From Rhizobium tibeticum (GTDB taxonomy: Bacteria > Pseudomonadota > Alphaproteobacteria > Rhizobiales > Rhizobiaceae): 64,000 nt of DNA. Numbering within the stretch: position 1 is the stretch's first letter; the number at the start of each line of letters is the position of its first letter. Location: positions 186,001-250,000 of the forward strand of contig NZ_FOCV01000005.1 in NCBI RefSeq assembly GCF_900110205.1. Direction: 5' to 3'. The notes under the pieces were generated by a model that worked only from the letters and a program-made list of their open reading frames with translations, searched no databases and was not told the origin of the DNA. Shown here piece after piece: positions 17,677-26,950 of the stretch. A program made the translations under genes and the position numbers.

Positions 17677-18522
17677 TTGAATTGGATCACCGACTATAAA
17701 ATTCCTATTGGCCCGTTCGCCAAATCGACCGTCGATTGGCTGACATCGAGCGGCGAGTGGTTTTTCGACCAGCTTGCATTCTTTTTATCGCACGTTATCA
17801 ATGCGTTGCTCTTCATTCTGCAAGCCCCGCATCCGCTCATCGTGCTGGCTGCGATCGTTGGGATCGCCTATTGGCTGCGCCGCTCGATCGGCGTCGCGGT
17901 CTTCACCCTGCTCGGCTTGCTGCTGATCATGAACCAGGGTTACTGGAAGGAGACGACGGAAACGCTGGCGCTCGTCCTGGCGTCGACCTTCGTCAGCATG
18001 GCGATCGGCATTCCGCTCGGTATCGCCGGGGCCCGACGCGCCTGGGTGTTTTCCATCATGCGGCCGGTCCTCGACCTGATGCAGACGATTCCGACCTTCG
18101 TGTACCTCATCCCAGCGCTCATTCTCTTCGGCCTCGGCATGGTTCCGGGCCTGATCGCAACCGTCATTTTCGCGATCCCCGCCCCGATCCGTCTGACGCG
18201 CCTCGGCATCATCTCGACGCCCTCCTCGCTCGTGGAGGCCGCGGAATCGTTCGGCGCGACGCCAATGCAGGTGCTGCGCAAGGTCGAGCTTCCCTTCGCC
18301 ATGCCGCAGATCATGGCCGGCCTCACGCAGACGATCATGCTTTCTCTCTCGATGGTGGTTATCGCCGCGCTCGTCGGCGCCGATGGTCTCGGAAAGCCGG
18401 TGGTGCGCGCGCTCAATACGGTCAACGTCGCCATGGGCTTCCAAGCGGGTCTCTGTATCGTCATCCTTGCGATTATTCTCGACCGCATGTTCCGTGCGAC
18501 AGGTGAAGGAGAAGGCGTATGA
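17677..18522 (+). CDS. choW: choline ABC transporter permease
   Basis: A 281-residue inner-membrane permease of the glycine betaine/choline (ProW-like) class with about six membrane segments. The ABC-interaction loop is VEAAESFGATPMQVLRKVELP (about 187-207 as a region, with the EAA...G pattern). I use the TTG start at 17677 (NWITDYKIPIGPF), which matches the expected N-terminus of ChoW and follows a weak ribosome site. The stop overlaps the choV start by 4 bases, indicating translational coupling. Confidence 0.93.
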   Translation: MNWITDYKIPIGPFAKSTVDWLTSSGEWFFDQLAFFLSHVINALLFILQAPHPLIVLAAIVGIAYWLRRSIGVAVFTLLGLLLIMNQGYWKETTETLALVLASTFVSMAIGIPLGIAGARRAWVFSIMRPVLDLMQTIPTFVYLIPALILFGLGMVPGLIATVIFAIPAPIRLTRLGIISTPSSLVEAAESFGATPMQVLRKVELPFAMPQIMAGLTQTIMLSLSMVVIAALVGADGLGKPVVRALNTVNVAMGFQAGLCIVILAIILDRMFRATGEGEGV

Positions 18523-19571
18523 CCGCGGTCCGCTTCGACAACGTCAGCATCGTCTTCGGCGACAAGCCGGAAAACGCCCTCGCCTTGGCCGATCAGGGCA
18601 AGAACCGCGACGAGATCGGTGCTGCGACTGGCCTCGTTCTCGGCGTGGCGGATGCCTCGCTCTCGGTTCAGGAAGGCGAGATTCTGGTCCTCATGGGACT
18701 TTCGGGCTCGGGTAAGTCGACCCTGCTGCGTGCCGTGAACGGGCTGGCGCCGGTCGTGCGCGGCGAGGTATCGGTGGCAACATCGAATGGGCCTTGTAAT
18801 CCCTACAAGACCACTGCGAAGGGCTTGCGCGACTTGCGCATGCATACCGTTTCGATGGTCTTCCAGCAGTTCGCGCTGCTGCCGTGGCGCACCGTAGCGG
18901 AGAATGTCGGCTTCGGCCTTGAGCTTGCGGGTATGGCGGAAGCCGAGCGTAAGAAGCGCGTGGGCGAACAGCTCGAGCTCGTCAACCTGACGAAATGGGC
19001 CGACCGCAAGGTCAACGAGCTGTCCGGCGGCATGCAGCAGCGTGTCGGCCTGGCGCGTGCCTTTGCGACGGGTGCGCCGATCCTTTTGATGGACGAGCCG
19101 TTCTCGGCGCTCGATCCGCTGATCCGCACGCGCCTGCAAGATGAGCTTCTCGAGTTCCAGCGGCGGCTGAAGAAGACCATCCTGTTTGTCAGTCACGATC
19201 TCGACGAGGCGTTCCGCATCGGCAACCGCATCGCCATCATGGAGGGCGGGCGCATCATCCAGTGCGGCACGCCGCAGGAAATCGTCAAGAACCCGGCCGA
19301 CCAGTACGTCGCCGATTTCGTCCAGCACATGAACCCGATCAGCATGCTGACCGCGCAGGACGTGATGCAGCCCGGGCTCGGTCATGCAGCGGCCGGCGCC
19401 AGCGTCAGCGGCACGGCGCGTGCCGAGACGCCACTGATCGACATTCTCGATGCGCTGTCGCGCCAACCTGGCAGCATCGGCGTCGTGGAAAACGGCGCCA
19501 TCGTTGGCACCATCTCGGCGCAGGATATCGTCGAAGGCTTGACCCAGCACCGGCGCAAAGAACAGGCTTGA
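18519..19571 (+). CDS. choV: choline ABC transporter ATP-binding protein
   Basis: A 350-residue ATPase driving choline import. Walker A is GLSGSGKST (about 66-74), the signature is LSGGMQQRVGLARA, Walker B is ILLMDEPFSALDP and the switch His lies in FVSHDLDEAF. An N-terminal extension of about 45 residues precedes the nucleotide-binding domain, as in betaine/choline systems. The C-terminus (about 300-345: IGVVENGAIVGTISAQDIVEGL) looks like a single CBS-like repeat. It overlaps choW by 4 bases. Confidence 0.95.
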   Translation: MTAVRFDNVSIVFGDKPENALALADQGKNRDEIGAATGLVLGVADASLSVQEGEILVLMGLSGSGKSTLLRAVNGLAPVVRGEVSVATSNGPCNPYKTTAKGLRDLRMHTVSMVFQQFALLPWRTVAENVGFGLELAGMAEAERKKRVGEQLELVNLTKWADRKVNELSGGMQQRVGLARAFATGAPILLMDEPFSALDPLIRTRLQDELLEFQRRLKKTILFVSHDLDEAFRIGNRIAIMEGGRIIQCGTPQEIVKNPADQYVADFVQHMNPISMLTAQDVMQPGLGHAAAGASVSGTARAETPLIDILDALSRQPGSIGVVENGAIVGTISAQDIVEGLTQHRRKEQA

Positions 19572-19602
19572 TCCCGCCGTCCGCTTCCGCCAGAAAGTGG
19601 AC

Positions 19603-20355
19603 ATGAAAGATCAAGCATCCGTTCTCAGGGAAACGGACGGAGAAGCCCGCAAGCTCGCTCGCACGCTTCTCCGCTCCGCCCGCTACGCCGCAATTGCCGT
19701 TCTCGACCCCGGGACCGGCTTCCCCTTTGCGAGCCGCGTCCTGCTCGGCACCGACATCGATGGCGTTCCCGTCATTCTCGTCTCGGGTCTGTCGACGCAT
19801 ACGCGTGCGCTCGACGCCGATCGTCGCGCCTCGCTCCTGACGGGTGAGCCCGGCAAGGGCGATCCGCTTGCCCATGCCCGCCTGACAACCCAATGCCTTG
19901 CAGAGCCGGTCGAGCGCGACAGCGAGGTCCATGCGCGAATTCGCAGCCGCTTCCTCAACCGCCATGCCAAGGCAAAGCTCTACATCGATTTCCCGGACTT
20001 CCGCTTCTTCCGGCTTGTGCCGCAGTCGGCAAGCCTCAATGGCGGATTTGGTCGCGCCTATGTTCTGGAAGGCGACGACCTGACGATTCGATCCTGCGGC
20101 AGCGAGGCCGTGGCGGCGCAAGCCGACGCGATAGTGCAAGAATTGCTAGGTAAGCGCCCCGATTTCGCCGCGACGATCGCAGCCGGCCTGAAGGCTGGCA
20201 ACGGTGATTGGCGCATTTGTGGAGTCGATTGCGCCGGTTTCGATCTGATTTCGGGAGACTTTCTCTTGCGTTGCGAGTTTGACGCCGTCGCGCAAGGGGT
20301 TGAGGACATTTATTCACATATATCTAACATAAAATCCGCAATACCTGAAATTTAG
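19603..20355 (+). CDS. HugZ-like haem utilisation / pyridoxamine-phosphate-oxidase-fold protein
   Basis: A protein of about 250 residues. The N-terminal split-barrel (ARTLLRSARYAAIAVLDPGTG, PFASRVLLGTDIDG, SGLSTHTRAL) is followed by a C-terminal domain ending in DLISGDFLLRCEF, the arrangement of HugZ-type proteins, which bind and can degrade haem. Start taken at ATG 19603; GTG 19597 in frame is an alternative. It is only 31 bases after choV, so read-through is likely, yet its role is unrelated to choline. Haem involvement would tie to shmR elsewhere in the window, but no iron box was found here. Confidence 0.75.
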   Translation: MKDQASVLRETDGEARKLARTLLRSARYAAIAVLDPGTGFPFASRVLLGTDIDGVPVILVSGLSTHTRALDADRRASLLTGEPGKGDPLAHARLTTQCLAEPVERDSEVHARIRSRFLNRHAKAKLYIDFPDFRFFRLVPQSASLNGGFGRAYVLEGDDLTIRSCGSEAVAAQADAIVQELLGKRPDFAATIAAGLKAGNGDWRICGVDCAGFDLISGDFLLRCEFDAVAQGVEDIYSHISNIKSAIPEI

Positions 20356-20451
20356 CTATATACAATCTTGACGCGGTATTGATAGTTTCCGGCGTCCGGC
20401 ATTGAGCGGGAACATGCGTTTTTGAAATTAGTTTCACATCGGGAAGAAGGT

Positions 20452-20769
20452 ATGGACACAATCGATTTAACCGCCAACGCAAACGTTGCAGCTGCCTTGT
20501 TGTCGGCCATGGCAAATCCGAAGAGACTCCTCATTCTGTGCAACCTCGTTAAGGGGGAAATCCCGGTCGGCGCGCTCGCGCAGCAGGTCGGTTTGAGCCA
20601 GTCCGCTCTCTCGCAGCACCTGTCCAAGCTGCGCGCGCAGAAGCTGGTAAAGACGCGCCGTGACGCCCAGACCATTTACTATTCCAGCAATTCCGAGCCG
20701 GTTCTCAGGATCCTTGAAGCCCTCACCGACATTTATGCCGTTCAGAGCCGCGCAAAGTCTGCGGCGTAA
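20452..20769 (+). CDS. ArsR/NolR-like winged-helix regulator
   Basis: A 105-residue protein, start MDTIDLTANANVAAALL at 20452, with GAAGAAGGT directly upstream. The core reads AMANPKRLLILCNLVKGEIPVGALA and LSQSALSQHLSKLRAQKLVKTRRDAQTIYYSS, nearly the same wording as rhizobial NolR, a repressor of nodulation and growth-phase genes. It lacks the metal-binding Cys pair typical of ArsR metal sensors. Whether it is NolR itself or a paralogue cannot be settled here, so no symbol is given. Confidence 0.85.
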   Translation: MDTIDLTANANVAAALLSAMANPKRLLILCNLVKGEIPVGALAQQVGLSQSALSQHLSKLRAQKLVKTRRDAQTIYYSSNSEPVLRILEALTDIYAVQSRAKSAA

Positions 20770-20775
20770 GGACGC

Positions 20776-20792
20776 GCTGACATAATGTCAGC
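20776..20792. repeat. 17-bp perfect inverted repeat after the NolR-like gene
   Basis: GCTGACAT-A-ATGTCAGC, 8-bp arms around one base, starting 6 bases after the stop codon. With only one central base it is better suited as a protein-binding site than as an RNA hairpin. Confidence 0.5.
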
Positions 20793-20865
20793 CTATAAGT
20801 CGCGCTGCCGAGGGGATGTATCCCGGAATAGTGCGGCATTTCATTTCAGCACCTGAGTATAGTTT

Positions 20866-20896
20866 TAGACCGACAGGAATGCCGGTCTATTTTTTT
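20866..20896 (+). terminator. intrinsic terminator
   Basis: TAGACCG ... CGGTCTA (7-bp stem, 10-base loop) followed by seven T residues. It ends the NolR-like transcript about 100 bases after its stop, or an independent small RNA. Confidence 0.8.
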
Positions 20897-21080
20897 GAAA
20901 TGGTGCTCACCGATGCGGCCGCAATGGGAAAGCCAGGTTGGTGACATTTGATCGTGGGCGACGCCCAGGCGGCAATGTCCGCGGCTTGACGCCCCGACAG
21001 GCGCTGATAATTTGACCGGGCAGTAAAAAACTGCCTCAGCAATACCGGGAACGGCCTCCGAAACGGCCATGGAGAACAGC

Positions 21081-22409
21081 ATGTCCAACCGCCTCAATAC
21101 CACGCCAAACGACCTTCGGGCCTTTTGGATGCCCTTCACTGCGAACCGTCAGTTCAAGAAGGAGCCGCGTCTGTTCGTCGGCGCCAAGGACATGTACTAC
21201 ACGACCCATGATGGCCGTCAGGTGCTCGACGGCACCGCCGGCCTCTGGTGCGTGAATGCCGGCCACTGCCGGGCGAAGATCACCGAGGCGATCCGCGAAC
21301 AGGCCGGCGAGCTCGACTATGCGCCGGCCTTCCAGCTCGGCCATCCCAAGGCCTTCGAGCTGGCCAACCGCCTTGTCGACATCGCACCCGAAGGCATGGA
21401 CCACGTCCTGTATACAAATTCGGGATCGGAATCGGTCGAGACTGCCCTCAAGGTCGCCCTCGCCTATCATCGCGTGAAGGGCGATGGCTCGCGGTTCCGC
21501 CTGATCGGCCGCGAGCGCGGCTATCACGGTGTCAACTTCGGCGGCATCTCAGTCGGTGGCATCGTCTCCAACCGCAAGATGTTCGGCACGCTGCTGACGG
21601 GCGTCGACCACATGCCGCACACCCACCAGCCGGGCAAAAACGCCTTCACGCGCGGCCAGCCGGAGCATGGCGGCGATCTCGCGACCGAGCTCGAGCGTAT
21701 CGTCACGCTGCATGACGCCTCCACCATCGCGGCCGTCATCGTCGAGCCGATCGCCGGCTCGACCGGGGTCCTGATCCCGCCGAAGCGCTACCTGCAAAAA
21801 CTCCGCGAGATCTGCACCAAGCACGGTATTCTTTTGATCTTCGACGAAGTCATTACCGGCTTCGGCCGCCTGGGCGCGCCGTTCGCTGCCCAGTATTACG
21901 ACGTCAAGCCTGATATGATCACCACCGCAAAAGGCCTGACCAACGGCGTCATTCCGATGGGCGCCGTCTTCGTGACCGCAGAGATCCATGACGCGTTCAT
22001 GAACGGCCCGGAGCACATGATCGAGTTCATGCATGGCTACACCTACTCCGGCAATCCGATCGCTTCGGCGGCAGCGCTTGCCACGCTCGACACCTACAAG
22101 GAGGAAGGTCTGCTGACCCGGGCTGGCGAACTCTCCGACTACTGGGCCGACGCGCTGCACTCCCTGAGGGATTGCCCGAACGTGATCGACATCAGGAACA
22201 CCGGCCTGATCGGCGCCATCGAACTGGACCCGATTGCCGGCGAGCCGACCAAGCGCGCCTTCACGGCCTTCCTGAAAGCCTACGAGAAGGGCCTGCTGAT
22301 CCGTACCACCGGCGACATCATCGCGCTCTCGCCGCCGCTGATCATCGAGAAACACCACATCGACGAACTCTTCGCAAAACTGCGCGAAATTCTGCAAAAC
22401 AATATCTGA
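21081..22409 (+). CDS. class III aminotransferase, omega-amino acid (beta-alanine)--pyruvate type
   Basis: A 442-residue PLP enzyme from MSNRLNTTPNDLRAFWMPF (GGAG upstream of 21081). It carries WMPFTANRQFK, DGTAGLWCVNAGH, YTNSGSESVETALK, LIFDEVITGFGRLG and the PLP Lys in TTAKGLTNGVIPMGAV. These are the diagnostic blocks of beta-alanine/omega-amino acid:pyruvate transaminases, which make alanine and malonate semialdehyde or similar. No partner gene (for example methylmalonate-semialdehyde dehydrogenase) is adjacent. Subfamily assignment is strong; the natural substrate is inferred. Confidence 0.92.
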   Translation: MSNRLNTTPNDLRAFWMPFTANRQFKKEPRLFVGAKDMYYTTHDGRQVLDGTAGLWCVNAGHCRAKITEAIREQAGELDYAPAFQLGHPKAFELANRLVDIAPEGMDHVLYTNSGSESVETALKVALAYHRVKGDGSRFRLIGRERGYHGVNFGGISVGGIVSNRKMFGTLLTGVDHMPHTHQPGKNAFTRGQPEHGGDLATELERIVTLHDASTIAAVIVEPIAGSTGVLIPPKRYLQKLREICTKHGILLIFDEVITGFGRLGAPFAAQYYDVKPDMITTAKGLTNGVIPMGAVFVTAEIHDAFMNGPEHMIEFMHGYTYSGNPIASAAALATLDTYKEEGLLTRAGELSDYWADALHSLRDCPNVIDIRNTGLIGAIELDPIAGEPTKRAFTAFLKAYEKGLLIRTTGDIIALSPPLIIEKHHIDELFAKLREILQNNI

Positions 22410-22439
22410 TATCGGCAACGATAGAATGCCGCATTCAAT

Positions 22440-22463
22440 CCTCTCCCCTTCCAGGGGGAGAGG
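22440..22463 (+). terminator. hairpin after the aminotransferase gene
   Basis: CCTCTCCCC-TTCCAG-GGGGAGAGG is a perfect 9-bp stem, 30 bases after the stop. No clear T-run follows, so it may act with Rho or be an interspersed palindrome. Confidence 0.5.
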
Positions 22464-22629
22464 CATCAAACGCGATGAGCACAAACACGTGATGACCGAC
22501 CGCCGCCTTGCTCGTCATGCACCGAATGACAAATCTCTATAAAGCCAAGACCTGAATCGCGTTGCGGGTCTCCGCCACTGCATTTTTCCGCCAGAAAGGA
22601 CCCGTTCCTTTCGATCGGAGATCATTGCC

Positions 22630-23700
22630 ATGTTCACGAGATTGCGTGCGCTTTTCTGTCTGTTGCTCGTCGTCACATTCTCTGCCTATGCAGCCTCTGC
22701 TGCGTCGGGCTTTCGCGAAATGACCATCCCGGGCACCGAGAGCGATCATCCTTTGCATCTCAGCCTCTGGTATCCCACAGGTGCCGACACTGAACCGACC
22801 CAGCTTGGCGAGACGCCTGCCTTCGTCGGCCTCCCCGTCATCCGGGATGCCGACCCCGCGCCCGGCCCACACCCTCTGGTCATTCTCTCGCATGGCTACG
22901 GCGGAAGCTGGCGCAACCTCGCCTGGCTCGCCAGCGAACTCGTCGACCGAGGTTATGTCGTGGCCGCCCCAGATCACCCCGGCACGACCACCTTCGACAT
23001 GGCGCCGGCGGACACCGTGACGCTCTGGAAGCGCCCCACCGACATCAGCCGGGCAATCGATGCCGTCCTTGGTGACACAACACTCACCGGCCCCATTGCA
23101 GCCAACCGCATCGCCGCCATCGGCCATTCACTTGGCGGATGGACCGTCGTCGAACTCGCCGGCGGCCGCTTCGACGCCGACGGTGTGATGACGGACTGCT
23201 TGGCGCAGTTCGGCGCCATCTATTGCAAGATCTTCGCCGCACTCGGCGTTGGCCGCGATCCGGCAGCCACCGCAGCCCTCGGCGCGGATCTCAGCGACAG
23301 CAGGCTCGGCGCAATCGTGACCCTCGACCTCGGCCCTGGGCGCGGTTTCACCCCACAGAGCCTCGCTGCAGTGCAGATACCCGTGCTTGTCCTTAGCGCC
23401 GGCGAGGACATTGATCCGCAGACGGCGCAAAGAGCTGGCATCGCAGCGACCAACAAGGACTCCTACTATCTGGCCGGGCATCTGCCTTTTGCAACGACGC
23501 AATTTACTCTGGTTGCCGGCGCACTGCATTTCAGCTTCATGCAACTCTGCAAGCCGGGCGCAGCCGCACTGATCGAGGAAGAGGCGCCTGGTGAAAGCAT
23601 CGTCTGCCGGGATGGAGCCGGCGCCGATCGACAGTCGATCCACAGGCAGGTCAGCGACATGACTCTTGCCTTTCTAGCCAGAGCGCTTGCCGCAAAATAG
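22630..23700 (+). CDS. secreted alpha/beta-hydrolase (dienelactone hydrolase / PAF-acetylhydrolase-like)
   Basis: A 356-residue protein with a signal peptide (LFCLLLVVTFSAYAASAA, about 7-24), so probably periplasmic or exported. It has the oxyanion-region LVILSHGYGG (about 88-97), the nucleophile elbow GHSLGGW (about 167) and a likely catalytic His in GALHFSF (about 300). LWYPTG near the start is typical of the predicted dienelactone hydrolase group. The substrate is unknown. Flanked by unrelated genes, likely monocistronic. Confidence 0.85.
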   Translation: MFTRLRALFCLLLVVTFSAYAASAASGFREMTIPGTESDHPLHLSLWYPTGADTEPTQLGETPAFVGLPVIRDADPAPGPHPLVILSHGYGGSWRNLAWLASELVDRGYVVAAPDHPGTTTFDMAPADTVTLWKRPTDISRAIDAVLGDTTLTGPIAANRIAAIGHSLGGWTVVELAGGRFDADGVMTDCLAQFGAIYCKIFAALGVGRDPAATAALGADLSDSRLGAIVTLDLGPGRGFTPQSLAAVQIPVLVLSAGEDIDPQTAQRAGIAATNKDSYYLAGHLPFATTQFTLVAGALHFSFMQLCKPGAAALIEEEAPGESIVCRDGAGADRQSIHRQVSDMTLAFLARALAAK

Positions 23701-23996
23701 ACGGCGCAGCGCAAAAGTCGGATTCGCGGATTTTCGTGTGAAAGTCGTGATTGCGGCGCAGCCCATTACAGAATTCGTCAAAAGTGGCGATCGATTTGCT
23801 ATCTTCTTGCTTAATTGCCGTGAAATTCCTAAGAAACTTGCTGCGCACTCGCCGAAGCCAAACATGGAAGGCGGGTGCCTCGGCCGCGCAGCTGCTCATC
23901 GTCTCTTGGCGCATCCCGCAAGGGTTGTTGTACGATCTGGGTTCGCCGCTGCGGTACCCAAATCGCGGGTTTGAAACCCACCCAAGGAGAAAGAAA

Positions 23997-25103
23997 ATGA
24001 GTCTGAAGACTTTGTCGGGCGCGACCCTCGTCGCCTCCCTTGCCTTTGCGCCGCTCGCCCATGCAGACATCACCATCGGCCTTATCGCGCCGCTGACCGG
24101 TCCGGTCGCTGCCTATGGCGATCAAGTGAAGAATGGCGCGCAGGCCGCTGTTGACGAGATCAACAAGAAGGGCGGCATCCTCGGCGAAAAAGTCATCCTC
24201 AAATATGCAGACGATGCCGGAGAGCCCAAGCAGGGCGTTTCCGCTGCAAACCAGATCGTCGGCGACGGTATCCGCTTCGTCGTCGGCCCGGTCACCTCAG
24301 GTGTCGCGATCCCGGCATCCGACGTTCTCGCCGAGAACGGCGTGCTGATGGTCACCCCGACTGCAACCGCCCCGGACCTGACCAAGCGCGGCCTCGCCAA
24401 CGTCCTGCGTACCTGCGGTCGTGACGACCAGCAGGCCGAAGTCTCTGCCAACTACGTCCTGAAGAACTTCAAGGACAAGCGGGTCGCGATCATCAACGAC
24501 AAGGGCGCTTACGGCAAGGGTCTGGCAGACGCCTTCAAGGCCACGCTGAACGCCGGCGGCATGAAGGAAGTTTTCGACGACTCGCTGACGCCAGGCGACA
24601 AGGACTTCAGCGCGCTGACCACTCGCCTGAAGGCCGAGAAGGTCGATGTCGTCTATTTCGGCGGCTATCACCCGGAAGGCGGCCTTTTGGCCCGCCAGCT
24701 GCATGACCTCTCCGTCAACGCCGTCATCATCGGCGGCGACGGCCTCTCGAACAGCGAGTTCTGGAACATCGGCACCGATGCGGCCGGCGGCACGATCTTC
24801 ACCAATGCGGTGGACGCGACCAAGAGCCCGGACTCCAAGGCCGCGTCCGACGCGCTTGCCGCCAAGAGCATTCCGGCTGAAGCCTTCACGCTCAACGCCT
24901 ACGCCGCAGTCGAAGTCCTGAAGGCAGGCATCGAGAAGGCCGGCAGCGCCGAAGATTCCGAAGCAGTCGCCAAGGCGCTGAAGGGCGGCGAGCCGATCTC
25001 CACGGCAATCGGCAAGCTGACCTACGGCGAAACCGGCGACCTGACCTCGCAGAGCTTCGCGCTCTACAAGTGGGAAGGCGGCAAGATCGTGCCGGCTGAG
25101 TAA
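23997..25103 (+). CDS. branched-chain amino acid-type ABC transporter substrate-binding protein (LivK-like)
   Basis: A 368-residue periplasmic binding protein with a signal peptide ([23 protein letters not shown] as region 1-23). The fold-type I pattern is [52 protein letters not shown] and [20 protein letters not shown] precedes ATG 23997; the frame upstream of that is not coding. No liv permease or ATPase genes follow, so it is an orphan binding protein. The specificity may be amino acids or a related solute. Confidence 0.9.
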   Translation: MSLKTLSGATLVASLAFAPLAHADITIGLIAPLTGPVAAYGDQVKNGAQAAVDEINKKGGILGEKVILKYADDAGEPKQGVSAANQIVGDGIRFVVGPVTSGVAIPASDVLAENGVLMVTPTATAPDLTKRGLANVLRTCGRDDQQAEVSANYVLKNFKDKRVAIINDKGAYGKGLADAFKATLNAGGMKEVFDDSLTPGDKDFSALTTRLKAEKVDVVYFGGYHPEGGLLARQLHDLSVNAVIIGGDGLSNSEFWNIGTDAAGGTIFTNAVDATKSPDSKAASDALAAKSIPAEAFTLNAYAAVEVLKAGIEKAGSAEDSEAVAKALKGGEPISTAIGKLTYGETGDLTSQSFALYKWEGGKIVPAE

Positions 25104-25127
25104 GTCGTTCGATCGCTTCGATTTTTT

Positions 25128-25160
25128 GCCGGGCGTCCATTTGGGCGCCCGGTTTCATTT
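25128..25160 (+). terminator. terminator of the LivK-like gene
   Basis: CCGGGCG ... CGCCCGG (7-bp stem, 10-base loop) followed by TTTCATTT, about 25 bases after the stop. Moderately strong. Confidence 0.7.
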
Positions 25161-25248
25161 GTGGAACGGGCATCCCACTGCAGCAAGCCAATCTCGCTTT
25201 GTCGCGCACATCGGCTATAACTGCACAAACGCCAGCACGAGGATGCCC

Positions 25249-26946
25249 ATGACCGCCAAGCTCGAACGCCTCATCGACCAGGGAACGGGACGCCTGCCTG
25301 CCGATATCGTGCTGAAAGGCGGACGCTTCTTCGATCTCGTGACCGGCGAACTTGTCGCATCGGATATCGCCATCGCCCAGGACCGCATCGTCGGCACATG
25401 CGGCAACTATGCTGGCGAAACCGAAATCGATATTTCAGGCAAGATCGTCGTGCCTGGTTTCATCGACACGCATCTTCATATCGAGTCCTCGCTGGTGACG
25501 CCGCATGAGTTCGACCGCTGCGTCCTGCCCTATGGCGTTACCACCGCCATCTGCGATCCGCATGAGATCGCCAATGTCCTTGGCACCGAAGGCATCCAGT
25601 ACTTCCTGGATTCCTCCCTCGAGACGATCATGGACATCCGCGTCCAGCTTTCCTCCTGCGTTCCCGCCACGCATCTGGAAACATCGGGCGCCGATCTGCC
25701 GATCGAGCGGCTCCTTCCATTTCGCAGTCACCCGAAGGTCATCGGCCTTGCCGAGTTCATGAACTTCCCCGGTGTGATCCACAAGGATCCCATCTGCATG
25801 GCCAAGCTCGATGCCTTCCAGGGCGAGCATATCGACGGCCACGCGCCCCTGCTCTCGGGCAACGACCTGAACGGCTATCTCGCTGCTGGCATCCGCACGG
25901 AACACGAATGCACGAGCGCTGCCGAAGCGCTGGAAAAGATCCGCAAGGGCATGCACATCCTCGTGCGCGAAGGCTCCGTGTCGAAAGACCTCGTGGCGCT
26001 GATGCCGATCATCACCGAGCGCCTGTCGCCGTATCTCGCGCTCTGCACCGACGACCGCAATCCGCTCGACATCGCCGAGCACGGCCATATCGACTACATG
26101 ATCCGCACCGCCATCAAGAACGGCGTCGAGCCGCTGGCCATCTACCGCGCCGCATCGATTTCTGCTGCGCGTGCCTTCGGGCTGCGCGATCGCGGCCTCG
26201 TCGCACCCGGTTGGCGCGCCGACCTCGTGGTCATCGACAGCCTGGCAAACTGCCGCGCCGACATCGTCTTTGCAGCCGGACGCCAGGTGACAGCGCAGCT
26301 TTTTGCAGCGCGAAAGCCGGTGGAGCCGGTCGGCCTCGACAGCGTCAAAGCCCGGCCCGTCAACGCCGCCCATTTCGGCGTCCCGGTAGCCGATGGCGAA
26401 ACGCCTGTCATCGGCGTCACCCCCGGCAAGATCATCACCGAGCATCGCCGCTACCGGCTTCCGGTGAAGGGCAACCAGACCGATGTCGATCTTGGCAACG
26501 ACATCATCAAGGTCGCCGTCATCGAGCGGCACGGCAAGAACGGCAACCATGCCAACGGCTTCGTCCAGGGCTTCGGCCTCAACAAGGGCGCGATCGCTTC
26601 AACCGTCGGCCATGACAGCCACAACATCTGCGTCGTCGGCGTCAGCGAGGATGACATGGCGCTCGCTGCCAACCGTCTCAGCGAAATCAAGGGCGGCTTC
26701 GTGGTCGTCGAGGACGGCAAGATCACCGGCGAGATCGCCCTACCCGTTGCCGGGCTGATGAGCCTTGAGCCCTACGAGACGGTGCGCGACACGCTCCGCC
26801 ATCTACGCCAAGCCGCCTATGCGCTCGGAACGACGCTGGAAGAACCCTTCCTGCAGGTCGCCTTCCTGCCGCTGCCGGTCATCCCGCACCTGAAGATCTC
26901 AGACCGTGGAATGGTGGATGTCGACACGTTCGCGTTGATCGGGTGA
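25249..26946 (+). CDS. ade: adenine deaminase
   Basis: A 565-residue amidohydrolase converting adenine to hypoxanthine and ammonia. The start [12 protein letters not shown] at 25249 has GAGG 6 bases upstream. Metal-binding [16 protein letters not shown] is near residue 70. The family-specific [31 protein letters not shown] and TEHECTS follow, and the second half has [15 protein letters not shown]. Length is typical. It feeds the xanthine dehydrogenase/urate branch encoded at 52-61 kb. It converges on the alpha-glucosidase gene with a 4-base gap and no visible terminator. Confidence 0.95.
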   Translation: MTAKLERLIDQGTGRLPADIVLKGGRFFDLVTGELVASDIAIAQDRIVGTCGNYAGETEIDISGKIVVPGFIDTHLHIESSLVTPHEFDRCVLPYGVTTAICDPHEIANVLGTEGIQYFLDSSLETIMDIRVQLSSCVPATHLETSGADLPIERLLPFRSHPKVIGLAEFMNFPGVIHKDPICMAKLDAFQGEHIDGHAPLLSGNDLNGYLAAGIRTEHECTSAAEALEKIRKGMHILVREGSVSKDLVALMPIITERLSPYLALCTDDRNPLDIAEHGHIDYMIRTAIKNGVEPLAIYRAASISAARAFGLRDRGLVAPGWRADLVVIDSLANCRADIVFAAGRQVTAQLFAARKPVEPVGLDSVKARPVNAAHFGVPVADGETPVIGVTPGKIITEHRRYRLPVKGNQTDVDLGNDIIKVAVIERHGKNGNHANGFVQGFGLNKGAIASTVGHDSHNICVVGVSEDDMALAANRLSEIKGGFVVVEDGKITGEIALPVAGLMSLEPYETVRDTLRHLRQAAYALGTTLEEPFLQVAFLPLPVIPHLKISDRGMVDVDTFALIG

Positions 26947-26950
26947 GTGC

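Larger units (their letters stand above)
20770..21080. other. 311-bp intergenic region: palindrome, terminator, no gene
   Basis: Downstream of the NolR-like gene this stretch holds a palindrome (20776-20792) and a good terminator (20866-20896). The remainder to the aminotransferase start is unremarkable. The segment 20793-20896 could be a 3' UTR or a short RNA with its own terminator. Confidence 0.5.

Noticed and set aside
17940..19604. 554-codon open frame opposite choW/choV
   Set aside because: Lies wholly over two well-supported transporter genes; Arg-rich shadow.
23967..23979. tRNA T-loop-like GGGTTTGAAACCC upstream of the LivK-like gene
   Set aside because: No acceptor or anticodon stem can be built around it; it is only a short inverted repeat near the ribosome site.
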